From the NCBI GenBank assembly GCA_024710905.1, contig JANJTV010000036.1:1-64000 (forward strand): 64,000 nucleotides of DNA. Reading direction: 5' to 3'. The DNA is from Anaerolineales bacterium (lineage in GTDB: Bacteria; Chloroflexota; Anaerolineae; Anaerolineales; Villigracilaceae). The notes beneath the pieces were generated by a model, which did not search any database, was not told the DNA's origin, and worked only from the letters and a program-made list of their open reading frames with translations. Shown here in pieces: positions 47,235 to 56,537 of this stretch. Numbering within the stretch: position 1 is the first letter of the stretch; each line of letters starts with the position of its first letter. Made by a program: the position numbers and the translations under genes.

Positions 47235-49480
47235 TGCCCGACTCTCGAAAATACCGCCACGAACCACCACCCCACCAACCAGACCTGCTGGATTGGACGC
47301 AGCGACTCCAAACCCACTTTGGGCGTTTTACGTTGGATGTCGGCGGGCTGCTCTTGCTGGTCCTCTCCCTGCTTACCCTGCTGGCGCTCTTCGAGTGGAC
47401 ACAGGGGACCCTGCTTACCCCTTGGGCGTTTACCTTGCGCCGCTGGTTGGGCTGGGGCAGCTACCTGTTCGGCTTCTCCATGTTGGCGGCCAGCATATTC
47501 TTGTTCTACCGGCGCGGCATGCCTGCCCAACAACTTCCCTGGGGCCGCCTGATCGCCTTCGAGAGTTTTTACTTTTTCATGCTCGTTGCCTTTACGTTGC
47601 TTGGCGGCGCATCTATTGAACGTGCCGAAGCCGGGCTGGATGGCGGTTACACGGGTTGGTCCCTGGCCAGCCTGCTCAGCCTGCTGGTTGGTGACCTGTG
47701 GCGGAATATCATTGTTGCGCTGGGGGTACTGGTCACAGCTGGTTTTGCGTTCGGGTTGTTTGGCCTGCTGGAAAAAGCCCTGTGGAAGTTTTCAGGCGAA
47801 ATGATGGAAGTGCTGCCAGAGGAGTTTGATCCCGTGATTACGGAGATACCTGCCGGGCTGGCCCAGCCGGAGCCTGTCTCCCGTACCCAGAAGACGCCTC
47901 CCGCCCGGAAGCCTATCTCCCTGCCCGAGCAATTCCGTAAGAATTTCAAGGTTCCTGAAACGCAGGATGAAGTCCCTGCTGTGCCCCACAAACGCGGCGA
48001 AGACCTGCCGCCGCTGTCCCTGCTGTTTACCGACCAGTCCACCCGCCCGGACGAGCGCCACATAAACCAGACGGCTGGCTTGCTCGAAAAAACCCTTTCC
48101 GAATTTGGCATCCCGGCCCAGGTGGTGGGGTTTCGCGTTGGCCCAACAGTAACGCAATTTGCCGTGCAGCCGGGTTTTATCCGCAAGCCGGGTACAAACG
48201 AGGAAGACCACCAGCAGATGAAAGTGCGCGTGGCGCAGATTGCCTCGTTGCAAAAAGACCTGGCGCTGGCGCTCTCCGCCGAACGGTTACGGATTGAAGC
48301 GCCTGTGCCTGGCAAGTCTTATGTTGGCATTGAAGTGCCCAATTCGCGCGCTGCAACCGTGCGATTGAAATCCCTGCTTGAGAGTGAACAGTTCAATAAA
48401 ATGGCCGTACCACTGGCCATTGCCCTAGGCCGAGATGTCTCGGGCCAGCCCCTGGTGGCCGATCTTTCGCGTATGCCCCATATGCTGGTGGCGGGCGCAA
48501 CGGGTTCGGGAAAATCGGTCTGTATCACGGCCATTGCTGCCTGTTTGGCGATGAACAATACGCCCGACGAACTTCGCCTGGTGATGATCGACTCGAAGAT
48601 GGTCGAGCTGATTCGGTTTAACGGCCTGCCCCATCTTTACGGTAAAGTGGAGACCAATGTCGAGCGCATCATGGGTGTTTTGCGCTGGCTGGTAGTCGAA
48701 ATGGAACACCGTTACCGCCTGCTCGAAGGTTCACGCGCCCGCGATCTGGAAGCCTACAACCGCAAGGCGCGTGGTCGTAAAGATGGCGGCGGTGGGCCGC
48801 TACCGCGCATTGTGGTGATTGTTGATGAACTGGCCGACCTGATGATGTCTGCGCCAGACCAGACCGAACACAACCTGGTACGCCTGGCCCAGATGGCCCG
48901 CGCCACTGGCATTCACCTGGTGGTGGCCACCCAGCGCCCCAGCACAGATGTCGTTACCGGGTTAATTAAAGCGAACTTCCCAGCTCGGCTGGCATTTGCC
49001 GTCACTTCCGGTGTGGACAGCCGCGTCATTCTGGATATGCCAGGCGCTGAGAGCTTGCTTGGGCGCGGAGATATGCTTTTCCTCAACCCTGAAATTGGCA
49101 ACCCTTTGCGTGCCCAGGGTGTTCTCATTACCGACCAGGAAATTGAACGGTTGATTTCGTTCTGGCAGTCCAAATCCAAAACTGACCATCATTCCCCGCC
49201 CTGGGAGAGCATCCTGCAGGAACCGGAAGAAGGCGGCGATGATGCCTTGGTGGAACAGGCAATTGGTGTTGTGCGCCAAACGCAGCGCGCCAGCGCTTCA
49301 CTGTTGCAGCGCCGACTGCGGATTGGCTATCCGCGTGCAGCCCGCCTGCTTGACCAGCTGGAAGAGATGGGGGTGGTCGGCCCGTCGCAGGGCGGCGGCA
49401 AGGAACGGGATGTGTTGATCGATTCTAGTGACGATGAAGACCTGTACGACTCTGACGAGCCAGGGCAGGGCTTCAGGTAA
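47234..49480 (+). CDS. ftsK: Mirror copy: FtsK/SpoIIIE translocase
   Basis: Identical translation to left-arm copy. Confidence 0.93.
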   Translation: MPDSRKYRHEPPPHQPDLLDWTQRLQTHFGRFTLDVGGLLLLVLSLLTLLALFEWTQGTLLTPWAFTLRRWLGWGSYLFGFSMLAASIFLFYRRGMPAQQLPWGRLIAFESFYFFMLVAFTLLGGASIERAEAGLDGGYTGWSLASLLSLLVGDLWRNIIVALGVLVTAGFAFGLFGLLEKALWKFSGEMMEVLPEEFDPVITEIPAGLAQPEPVSRTQKTPPARKPISLPEQFRKNFKVPETQDEVPAVPHKRGEDLPPLSLLFTDQSTRPDERHINQTAGLLEKTLSEFGIPAQVVGFRVGPTVTQFAVQPGFIRKPGTNEEDHQQMKVRVAQIASLQKDLALALSAERLRIEAPVPGKSYVGIEVPNSRAATVRLKSLLESEQFNKMAVPLAIALGRDVSGQPLVADLSRMPHMLVAGATGSGKSVCITAIAACLAMNNTPDELRLVMIDSKMVELIRFNGLPHLYGKVETNVERIMGVLRWLVVEMEHRYRLLEGSRARDLEAYNRKARGRKDGGGGPLPRIVVIVDELADLMMSAPDQTEHNLVRLAQMARATGIHLVVATQRPSTDVVTGLIKANFPARLAFAVTSGVDSRVILDMPGAESLLGRGDMLFLNPEIGNPLRAQGVLITDQEIERLISFWQSKSKTDHHSPPWESILQEPEEGGDDALVEQAIGVVRQTQRASASLLQRRLRIGYPRAARLLDQLEEMGVVGPSQGGGKERDVLIDSSDDEDLYDSDEPGQGFR

Positions 49481-49501
49481 AAAAAACTTAAGGATGAATC
49501 A

Positions 49502-50131
49502 ATGGCTCAAGATATAAAAAAACTTCCCCAAACATTTACTGACTATATGCGCCTGTGGTTCAAAGGCATTACCGAACCGACGGCAGCTTTCCTGCTCAAA
49601 ATTGGCGTGACGCCCAACATGATTACCATGCTGGGTCTATTGTTAAATGTGGCTGCCGGGTTTATGGTGGCGCGCGGAGAAATTGTGCTGGGCGGCATCC
49701 TAGCGATGGTGGGTGGCCCGCTGGATGCGCTGGATGGTACCATGGCGCGTATGCGTGGCGAAGCCAGTGATTTTGGCGCCTTTGTCGATTCTGTCACAGA
49801 TCGCTATTCCGAATTGTTTGTGCTGGGTGGGCTGTCGTATTACTTCCTCGGGCAAAACGACTGGTTGTCAGTCATGGTTTGTTATGCGGCTGCCGCTGGC
49901 TCTGTGCTGGTATCGTATGTCAAGGCGCGGGCCGATTCGCTTAAGTTTGATGCCAATACCGGCATCCTGACCCGTATGGAACGTTACATGGTGATTGGCC
50001 CATTGTTGATCCTTAACCAACCTCTCTGGGTCATCTGGATCATTGCCGTGTTGGGGAACATCACTGCCTTGCAACGCATCTGGCGTGTGCGCAGGGATGC
50101 CCGCAGCAAGGCTGCCTCTGCGAAAGAGTAA
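49502..50131 (+). CDS. Mirror copy: CDP-alcohol phosphatidyltransferase
   Basis: Identical translation to 26626-27255. Confidence 0.92.
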   Translation: MAQDIKKLPQTFTDYMRLWFKGITEPTAAFLLKIGVTPNMITMLGLLLNVAAGFMVARGEIVLGGILAMVGGPLDALDGTMARMRGEASDFGAFVDSVTDRYSELFVLGGLSYYFLGQNDWLSVMVCYAAAAGSVLVSYVKARADSLKFDANTGILTRMERYMVIGPLLILNQPLWVIWIIAVLGNITALQRIWRVRRDARSKAASAKE

Positions 50132-50137
50132 ATCACA

Positions 50138-50959
50138 ATGCAGATTCTTTTTGATGGCCTTTACTTCAGGATTTTTGGGGAGGAATTTGTCCTGCGATTT
50201 TATGGCATGATAATCATGCTTGGCGCGATTGCCGGCGCCTGGCTGGCCACCCGTGAAGCGAACCGCCGTTCAGTAGACCCGGACCAGGTCTGGGATTTAC
50301 TGATATGGCTGCTGGTTGGCGGTGTGATTGGCGCGCGTTTGTGGCATATCTTCACCCCGCCACCCTCATCTGTGGCGGCAGGCATTACCACCCTGTACTA
50401 CCTGCAACACCCGCTGGATATTTTGGCCATCTGGCGCGGCGGCTTGGGTATTCCCGGCGCGGTGATTGGCGGGGCGGTTGCGTTGTATTTTTACACCCGT
50501 CGCCACGGGGGTAGTTACCCGATCTGGATGGACATCATTGCCCCGGCTCTGGCGCTGGGGCAGGCCATTGGTCGCTGGGGTAATTACTTTAATCAAGAGT
50601 TGTATGGTGCACCAACCAACCTTCCCTGGGCCATTTCCATTGATCCTGTACATCGCCTGGCTGGGTTTGAGCAATATGAAACATTTCACCCGTTGTTTTT
50701 CTACGAATCACTCTGGAATTTCGGTAACATGGTTTTATTGCTCTGGCTGGGGCGTCGTTTTGTCGACCGCCTGAAACCGGGTGATATTTTCTTTGTTTAC
50801 CTGGTGATTTATCCCCTGGGGCGTTTCCTGCTCGATTTCCTGCGTCTGGACGCCTCCATGCTGGGCGGAATCAATGCCAACCAGACATTCATGGCGGTTG
50901 TCGCCGTGGCGGCTGTGGCCGTCCTGGTGTGGCGTCATTTCCGTCCGCAAGTAACTTGA
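50138..50959 (+). CDS. lgt: Mirror copy: prolipoprotein diacylglyceryl transferase
   Basis: Identical translation to 25798-26619. Confidence 0.93.
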   Translation: MQILFDGLYFRIFGEEFVLRFYGMIIMLGAIAGAWLATREANRRSVDPDQVWDLLIWLLVGGVIGARLWHIFTPPPSSVAAGITTLYYLQHPLDILAIWRGGLGIPGAVIGGAVALYFYTRRHGGSYPIWMDIIAPALALGQAIGRWGNYFNQELYGAPTNLPWAISIDPVHRLAGFEQYETFHPLFFYESLWNFGNMVLLLWLGRRFVDRLKPGDIFFVYLVIYPLGRFLLDFLRLDASMLGGINANQTFMAVVAVAAVAVLVWRHFRPQVT

Positions 50960-50976
50960 ATATTTATTGGTGAAGA

Positions 50977-51906
50977 ATGATTGAATGCGAAGACCTAACC
51001 AAATATTTTGAGAACTTCAAAGCCGTAGAAGGGGTCAGCCTGAACGTCCCGCGTGGGCGGGTGCTGGCACTGCTCGGTCAAAATGGGGCAGGCAAGACCA
51101 CTACCGTACGTATGCTCACATCTGTTTTATCCCCCACGCGCGGGTGGGCGCGGGTGGCCGGGCATGATGTTGTGCGTCACCCGGGTAAGGTGCGCGCCTC
51201 AGTAGGTGTACTCACCGAGCAGCATGGCTTGTACACCCGCATGACTGCCAACGAATATCTGGATTTTTTCGGCCAGGTGTATAGCCTGGATAAAACAACC
51301 CGCGCACGCCGCTCAAAAGAATTACTGGATTATTTTGGCCTGGCTGAAGCTGCGAAACGCCGTTCTGGTGAATATTCCAAGGGCATGCGCCAAAAGCTGG
51401 CCCTGGCGCGCGCATTAATTCATGAACCGCCGGTGTTATTACTCGACGAGCCGACTTCAGCGATGGACCCTGAAAGCGCCCAGTTGGTTCGGAATGAAAT
51501 TGCCCGGCTGAAGTCATCCGAACGTTCGATCATTATTTGTACCCACAACCTTGTTGAGGCTGAAACCCTGGCTGACAAGATCGCGATTATTTACCGCGGG
51601 CGCATCCTGTTACAGGGAACGCTTGACGAACTGCGCCGCCAATTGTTGGGTGTACCGGAATATGAAGTGCGGTTGGCAGGGAAGTGGTCGCAAGGAGCCA
51701 TTCGCGCGATCCCCAACCTGGAAGTAACGCACTTCACAGAGAATGGCTTTACCTACCATACTGAAAGCCCTGAAAAAGAGAACCCGGCCCTGGTTTCAGG
51801 CCTGGTTGAACGTGGAATCTCTGTAGTTGCTGTGCACGAAGTACCGCGCAGCCTGGAGCAGGTCTATCTCAGGGCCATGAACCTGGCCGTGGCTGGAGAA
51901 TTATGA
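50977..51906 (+). CDS. Mirror copy: ABC transporter ATPase
   Basis: Identical translation to 24851-25780. Confidence 0.95.
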   Translation: MIECEDLTKYFENFKAVEGVSLNVPRGRVLALLGQNGAGKTTTVRMLTSVLSPTRGWARVAGHDVVRHPGKVRASVGVLTEQHGLYTRMTANEYLDFFGQVYSLDKTTRARRSKELLDYFGLAEAAKRRSGEYSKGMRQKLALARALIHEPPVLLLDEPTSAMDPESAQLVRNEIARLKSSERSIIICTHNLVEAETLADKIAIIYRGRILLQGTLDELRRQLLGVPEYEVRLAGKWSQGAIRAIPNLEVTHFTENGFTYHTESPEKENPALVSGLVERGISVVAVHEVPRSLEQVYLRAMNLAVAGEL

Positions 51907-53468
51907 AATATCGTAAGGACTTTTCCCTGGTATGGATTGTTGCCCAGCGGGAACTGGTTGACCAGATGCGTGACTGGCGCGTGATTATGCCGATGATCAT
52001 CCTGGTGATTTTCTTCCCATACCTGATGAATTTTGCCGCCCGGCAAGCAGTGGACTTTATCAATCAATATGGTGCCAATACCGTTGCTGAGCGCATTATT
52101 CCCTTCCTTGTGCTCGTGGTGGGCTTTTTCCCGGTTACGGTTTCCCTGGTGGTTGCCCTGGAGTCTTTTGTTGGTGAAAAGGAACGCGGGACAATTGAGC
52201 CCATGCTTAGCAGCCCCCTTGAAGACTGGCACATGTATTTTGGCAAGCTGATTGCGGGAACGCTTGTTCCGTTGGGGGCAGGCTACCTGAGCACGGCCTT
52301 ATACCTGGGTGGCCTGGTTTACCAGAAAATTGCCCTCCCCGAAGCGGAAATGATTATCCAGACCCTGGCGCTCAGCACGGTGCAAACCGTTTTAATGGTC
52401 AGTGCCGCTATGGTGATTTCCACACAGTCCACCTCGGTCAGAGCGGCCAATTTATTGGCTTCATTTATTGTCATCCCGGTGGCTTTGTTAATCCAAGGAG
52501 AGAGCGTTTTATTATTTTGGGGTAATAACCAGGTTCTCTGGTTTGCGGTCGTTGGTGTTGCAATTATGGCAGGGCTATTGGTGCGATTGGGACTGTCTCA
52601 TTTTCAGCGTGAACGCCTGATTGGCCGTGAAATTGATGTTTTGGATCTTCGTTATATGTTGAGGCAGTTCTGGAAGGCTTACAGTGGGACAGACCAGCCC
52701 ACCGCGACCTGGGCCTGGGCATCCCGAAAACTTGCACAGTTATTTCGTCGTGCACCTGTAATGACTGAAGATGCGACTTTTTCGCTGGGAGCTGCATTCG
52801 TGCGTGATATCCTCTCGGTAGCGGATTGGTATAAGCACCAGGTCGGGCCAGCGTTTGGGCGCTTGCGACTGCCGCTCGGGGTGGTCAGCCTGATTGGTTT
52901 AATCGCCATTGTCGGAGCTTATGTATACACCAGCCAGACGGTCACTTTGTCTGAAAACTTCCCAATTAGCAGACTGTTCGGGTTGTTAGATGAACAACTG
53001 GATGGCGATGTCCTTCATACCAATCTGAATGTACCTTTCCTCTTTTTCAATAATTTTCGCGCTGTTGTCCTGATTATGTTTTTTGGGATGTTCTCGTTCG
53101 GTGTGATTGGTATTTTGGTTTATATACTGAACTTTTCATTAATTGGGGCAATTCTGGGTGGGGTGGAATTGCTGGGCATTCCACCCTGGACCATTTTTGT
53201 ATATGGCATTTTGCCGCATGGTGTTTTTGAGCTGGCCGCAGTGATTTTTGCAACGGCGGCCATGCTGAATCTGGGGGTTCGGCTGGTGACGCCGGAGGAG
53301 AATGTCTCGATTGGTGAAGTGTTTATTGAAGCCCTGGCCGAATGGGTCAGGTTGATGGTGGCTGTGTGTATTCCCCTCTTACTGCTGGCCGCGGTAATTG
53401 AAGTGTATGTTACCCCGGGACTATTGATCGGCGCAGTTTCTGATGTGATTGCGACGATGCCGCGCTGA
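51903..53468 (+). CDS. Mirror copy: ABC-2 permease/SpoIIM-like fusion
   Basis: Identical translation to 23289-24854; ATGA overlap with the ATPase. Confidence 0.8.
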   Translation: MKYRKDFSLVWIVAQRELVDQMRDWRVIMPMIILVIFFPYLMNFAARQAVDFINQYGANTVAERIIPFLVLVVGFFPVTVSLVVALESFVGEKERGTIEPMLSSPLEDWHMYFGKLIAGTLVPLGAGYLSTALYLGGLVYQKIALPEAEMIIQTLALSTVQTVLMVSAAMVISTQSTSVRAANLLASFIVIPVALLIQGESVLLFWGNNQVLWFAVVGVAIMAGLLVRLGLSHFQRERLIGREIDVLDLRYMLRQFWKAYSGTDQPTATWAWASRKLAQLFRRAPVMTEDATFSLGAAFVRDILSVADWYKHQVGPAFGRLRLPLGVVSLIGLIAIVGAYVYTSQTVTLSENFPISRLFGLLDEQLDGDVLHTNLNVPFLFFNNFRAVVLIMFFGMFSFGVIGILVYILNFSLIGAILGGVELLGIPPWTIFVYGILPHGVFELAAVIFATAAMLNLGVRLVTPEENVSIGEVFIEALAEWVRLMVAVCIPLLLLAAVIEVYVTPGLLIGAVSDVIATMPR

Positions 53469-53470
53469 TT

Positions 53471-53974
53471 TCACCAGTCATTGATGAATGGTTCCCATTC
53501 CGTGTTGTTACTCAAGTGCCGGCCAAAAATATAACTGGCGCTGGAAGGAGGTTCTTTGGGTGGGTGCATCAACAACATGTGGGCTTCTTCTGGGCGGCGG
53601 CCACCCTTGCGATGATTGCAGGTTGCGCAGGCGGTAACAACATTTGTCCAGTTGTTGTTGCCGCCCAGGTGGCGAGGCAGGACGTGGTCTATCGTCAGGT
53701 TTAACCCCTGTTTGCCGCAATATTGGCATGTATAATTATCCCGCCTGAAGATTTCACGGCGGGTAAGTTTTACCTGCGGACGCGGGCGGTGGATCATTTG
53801 CTCTAAGCGGATGACTGATGGGATGGGGTAGGAAGTCGCAACCGTGTGAATATGTCCCCGGCCATTGGTAATCAGGGCGGCCTTACCGTTCATGATTAGT
53901 CCGAGCGCCCGCCGGGTGTTACAGATGTTGATTGGCTCAAAATTGGCGTTGAGCACCAGGACGAGTTCGTCCAT
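53471..53974 (-). CDS. Mirror copy: HNH endonuclease
   Basis: Identical translation to 22783-23286. Confidence 0.94.
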   Translation of the reverse strand: MDELVLVLNANFEPINICNTRRALGLIMNGKAALITNGRGHIHTVATSYPIPSVIRLEQMIHRPRPQVKLTRREIFRRDNYTCQYCGKQGLNLTIDHVLPRHLGGNNNWTNVVTACATCNHRKGGRRPEEAHMLLMHPPKEPPSSASYIFGRHLSNNTEWEPFINDW

Positions 53975-54024
53975 GCGGCCTCCAATGCGGCCGATTATAG
54001 CATAAGCACTTGAGGAACAATTTT

Positions 54025-54942
54025 ATGAAGGTGTTAATTGCTGGTGGCAGTGGCTTTATCGGCACCTTGTTGGCTACAAAATTGCTTGAGCAGCAGCACC
54101 AGGTCTGGGCGCTGACACGCAAGGGGAATAAAGCCCGGCTGGCGCCCGGGGTTGTGCCGGTTGCCTGGGATGGGCGCAGCACAACAGGCTGGCTGGATGT
54201 TTTCGAGCAAATGGATGGCGTGGTGAACCTGACCGGGGCTACGATTGGTGCTTGGCCGTGGACGCCAGGCCGCAAGGAGATGTTCTACCAGAGCCGTGTG
54301 CAGGCTGGGAAAACCATGTTGCAGGCCTTTACCGAGGCAAAAACCCGCCCTTCGGTACTAATTCAGGGTTCCGGGGTGGGTTTTTATGGTTTTCGCGATA
54401 CTGAACCGGTCACCGAGCAAACCGAATCGGGAACGGATTTTCAGGCCCGCCTGGCGGTAGACTGGGAGGCTTCCTCGGCAGGGGTGGCAGGCTTGGGGGT
54501 GCGCCGCGCTGTTATCCGTTCGGCGGTTGTCTTACACCCTCGCGAGGGAATCCTGCCTTTGATGGGCCTGCCCACCCGTCTGTTTTTTGGCGGCAGGCTG
54601 GGGAGGGGCAATCAGGGTTTCCCCTGGATTCACTGGGTGGATGAAATCTGCGCGATTCAATTTTTACTGGAAAATGAGCAAATGTATGGCGTATTTAACC
54701 TGTCCGCACCAGAGCTGGTTTCGAGCGAGCAGTTCCTGGCCGGGCTGGCCGCCGAATTCAAAAAGCCTTACTGGTTCCACGTGCCGGAATTCCTGTTAAA
54801 ACTCGGGTTGGGAGAAATGTCGGTCATGCTTTTGGAGGGGCAATATGCCCACCCTGAACGACTGCTGCAGGCCGGGTTTGAGTTTCGTTACCCATATTTG
54901 CAGAATGCCCTGACAGCGCTATTCTCTCCTTTGCCCGGATAA
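54025..54942 (+). CDS. Mirror copy: TIGR01777-family epimerase
   Basis: Identical translation to left-arm copy. Confidence 0.9.
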   Translation: MKVLIAGGSGFIGTLLATKLLEQQHQVWALTRKGNKARLAPGVVPVAWDGRSTTGWLDVFEQMDGVVNLTGATIGAWPWTPGRKEMFYQSRVQAGKTMLQAFTEAKTRPSVLIQGSGVGFYGFRDTEPVTEQTESGTDFQARLAVDWEASSAGVAGLGVRRAVIRSAVVLHPREGILPLMGLPTRLFFGGRLGRGNQGFPWIHWVDEICAIQFLLENEQMYGVFNLSAPELVSSEQFLAGLAAEFKKPYWFHVPEFLLKLGLGEMSVMLLEGQYAHPERLLQAGFEFRYPYLQNALTALFSPLPG

Positions 54943-55024
54943 GACAAATGGCTGGTTGATTTATCGTTTCGATATGCTATACTGATTTCGTTAAATCCTT
55001 GGAAGAAGTTCTCACTGGTGAGTC

Positions 55025-56380
55025 ATGCAAGTAGGCACTGTTCAGAAACTGATTACGATTTTTAGCGATGCATTCCAGAAACTGGGACGCGAAGTTCCGC
55101 TTGGTAAGTTGGAAGACCTGGCGGTGACCATTCATCGCGCCATGACTGTGCATGCCCGTCACTTCCACACACTGGAACATGTTTTCACGTTTGTGGACCA
55201 GGAAGACCCCATTCGTACCCTGGCAGCGCTGTACCATGATATTGTCTATTTCCAGGTGGATATGGGTTTTTCATCCCAGATCTGGCAAATAATTTCCCCT
55301 TATATTAACCAGTCGAATGGGGATTTTTATGTCGCTGCCGATATCTCGTCAGACGACCGTGTAGCCGTCCTGATGCTGGATATTTTTGACTTAAAGCCCG
55401 GGCAAAAACTTTCTTCTGTGGCTGCGCTGAATGAGTTCCTGAGCGGGCTGGTGATGGCAAAACAGCTTTCGGGAATCGTAACTGAAAAAGACCTCCTGCG
55501 GATGGCAATTTGTATTGAAGCCACCATTCCTTTTCGGGGCCGGAATGAAGCGGGGCTGAATCACTTCGAAAATATGGAAGTCCGCCTGCCGGGAATCATT
55601 GCGCAATATGGCATTGAATTGACAGATGAAGAGTTGATACAGATTATCCAGACCTCTGTTGTTTTTGCCAACAAAGATATTGAGAATTTTGCTGAGGCCG
55701 ACCCGGGTCGTTTCCTGGACAACACCTGGAAATTGCTCCCGGAAACCAATGCCGCCCTGCGTCTTCCGGATGTTTATTCCATTGGCACTTATCGTATGGC
55801 GTTGCAAAAAATGGTCCTTTTCTTTGACAGCCTGGATGCTGACAGTGTCTTTAACCAGTATCGCGGGATGCCAGCAGATGCTGATTTTGCGATCATGTCG
55901 AAGCGGGCCAGTGTGAATATCCATGTTGCACGCGACTACCTGAAGATTAAGATCCTTTCCATGGTCATCCTGGAAGCCCTGGCAGTTGCCACGGGCGGCG
56001 ATGCCCCCGTATCCCTGTTTATGGGTGATGTTCCAAGGGAAGGGGTCAGCATCAAACGCCTGGAATACTACCTGCCAGAAATTCCCACCCCGGCTTGGCT
56101 GGATGCAAATGACACACTCTTCCGGTTGCTCGATTCGGGCCGCGCCAGTGATACCAGTTTTGATATGCGTAATTCACCGCTCTCGCTCTTTATTTTCAAG
56201 AGTATTCCTTTTGAGCAGATCGAGAAATACCTTGCGGTTGCCCAGGAAATGATTACCGGTAAAATCACTGCGCATGAATTCCTGCTCAAATTGGATAAAT
56301 CCATTGTCGGCCCGATTGCCCAGGCCAGCTCCATCATGGTGTACACGCGCCGCGCCGCACTGATGCAATATGCCAATTAG
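55025..56380 (+). CDS. Mirror copy: HD-superfamily-like protein
   Basis: Identical translation to 20377-21732. Confidence 0.6.
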   Translation: MQVGTVQKLITIFSDAFQKLGREVPLGKLEDLAVTIHRAMTVHARHFHTLEHVFTFVDQEDPIRTLAALYHDIVYFQVDMGFSSQIWQIISPYINQSNGDFYVAADISSDDRVAVLMLDIFDLKPGQKLSSVAALNEFLSGLVMAKQLSGIVTEKDLLRMAICIEATIPFRGRNEAGLNHFENMEVRLPGIIAQYGIELTDEELIQIIQTSVVFANKDIENFAEADPGRFLDNTWKLLPETNAALRLPDVYSIGTYRMALQKMVLFFDSLDADSVFNQYRGMPADADFAIMSKRASVNIHVARDYLKIKILSMVILEALAVATGGDAPVSLFMGDVPREGVSIKRLEYYLPEIPTPAWLDANDTLFRLLDSGRASDTSFDMRNSPLSLFIFKSIPFEQIEKYLAVAQEMITGKITAHEFLLKLDKSIVGPIAQASSIMVYTRRAALMQYAN

Positions 56381-56393
56381 GCAGGTTGTTGTA

Positions 56394-56399
56394 TAATAG
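56394..56399 (+). promoter_or_regulatory. -10 element (TATAAT) of the tyrS leader
   Basis: TATAAT 5 nt before the leader ORF; no convincing -35 seen. Confidence 0.45.
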
Positions 56400-56403
56400 C
56401 GCC

Positions 56404-56454
56404 ATGATGTCTCATCAACACGACAGCAATTCCTATTATTCCTTCTCAGCGTAA
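56404..56454 (+). CDS. Putative tyrS leader peptide MMSHQHDSNSYYSFSA
   Basis: ATGATGTCTCATCAACACGACAGCAATTCCTATTATTCCTTCTCAGCGTAA; Tyr-Tyr codons at 56434-56439. Confidence 0.6.
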   Translation: MMSHQHDSNSYYSFSA

Positions 56455-56457
56455 ACC

Positions 56458-56502
56458 ATGCCCTGTGGAGGTTCCAATGCGCCTGCCCACAGCAGGCGCA
56501 TT
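56458..56502 (+). promoter_or_regulatory. Antiterminator/terminator switch upstream of tyrS
   Basis: CTGTGG (56463-56468) complements CCACAG (56487-56492) in the terminator loop/3' arm; terminator AATGCGCCTGC/GCAGGCGCATT at 56476-56502. Confidence 0.6.
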
Positions 56503-56537
56503 TTTATTCCGCAGGCATAACCCTTTTGGAGGTTGCA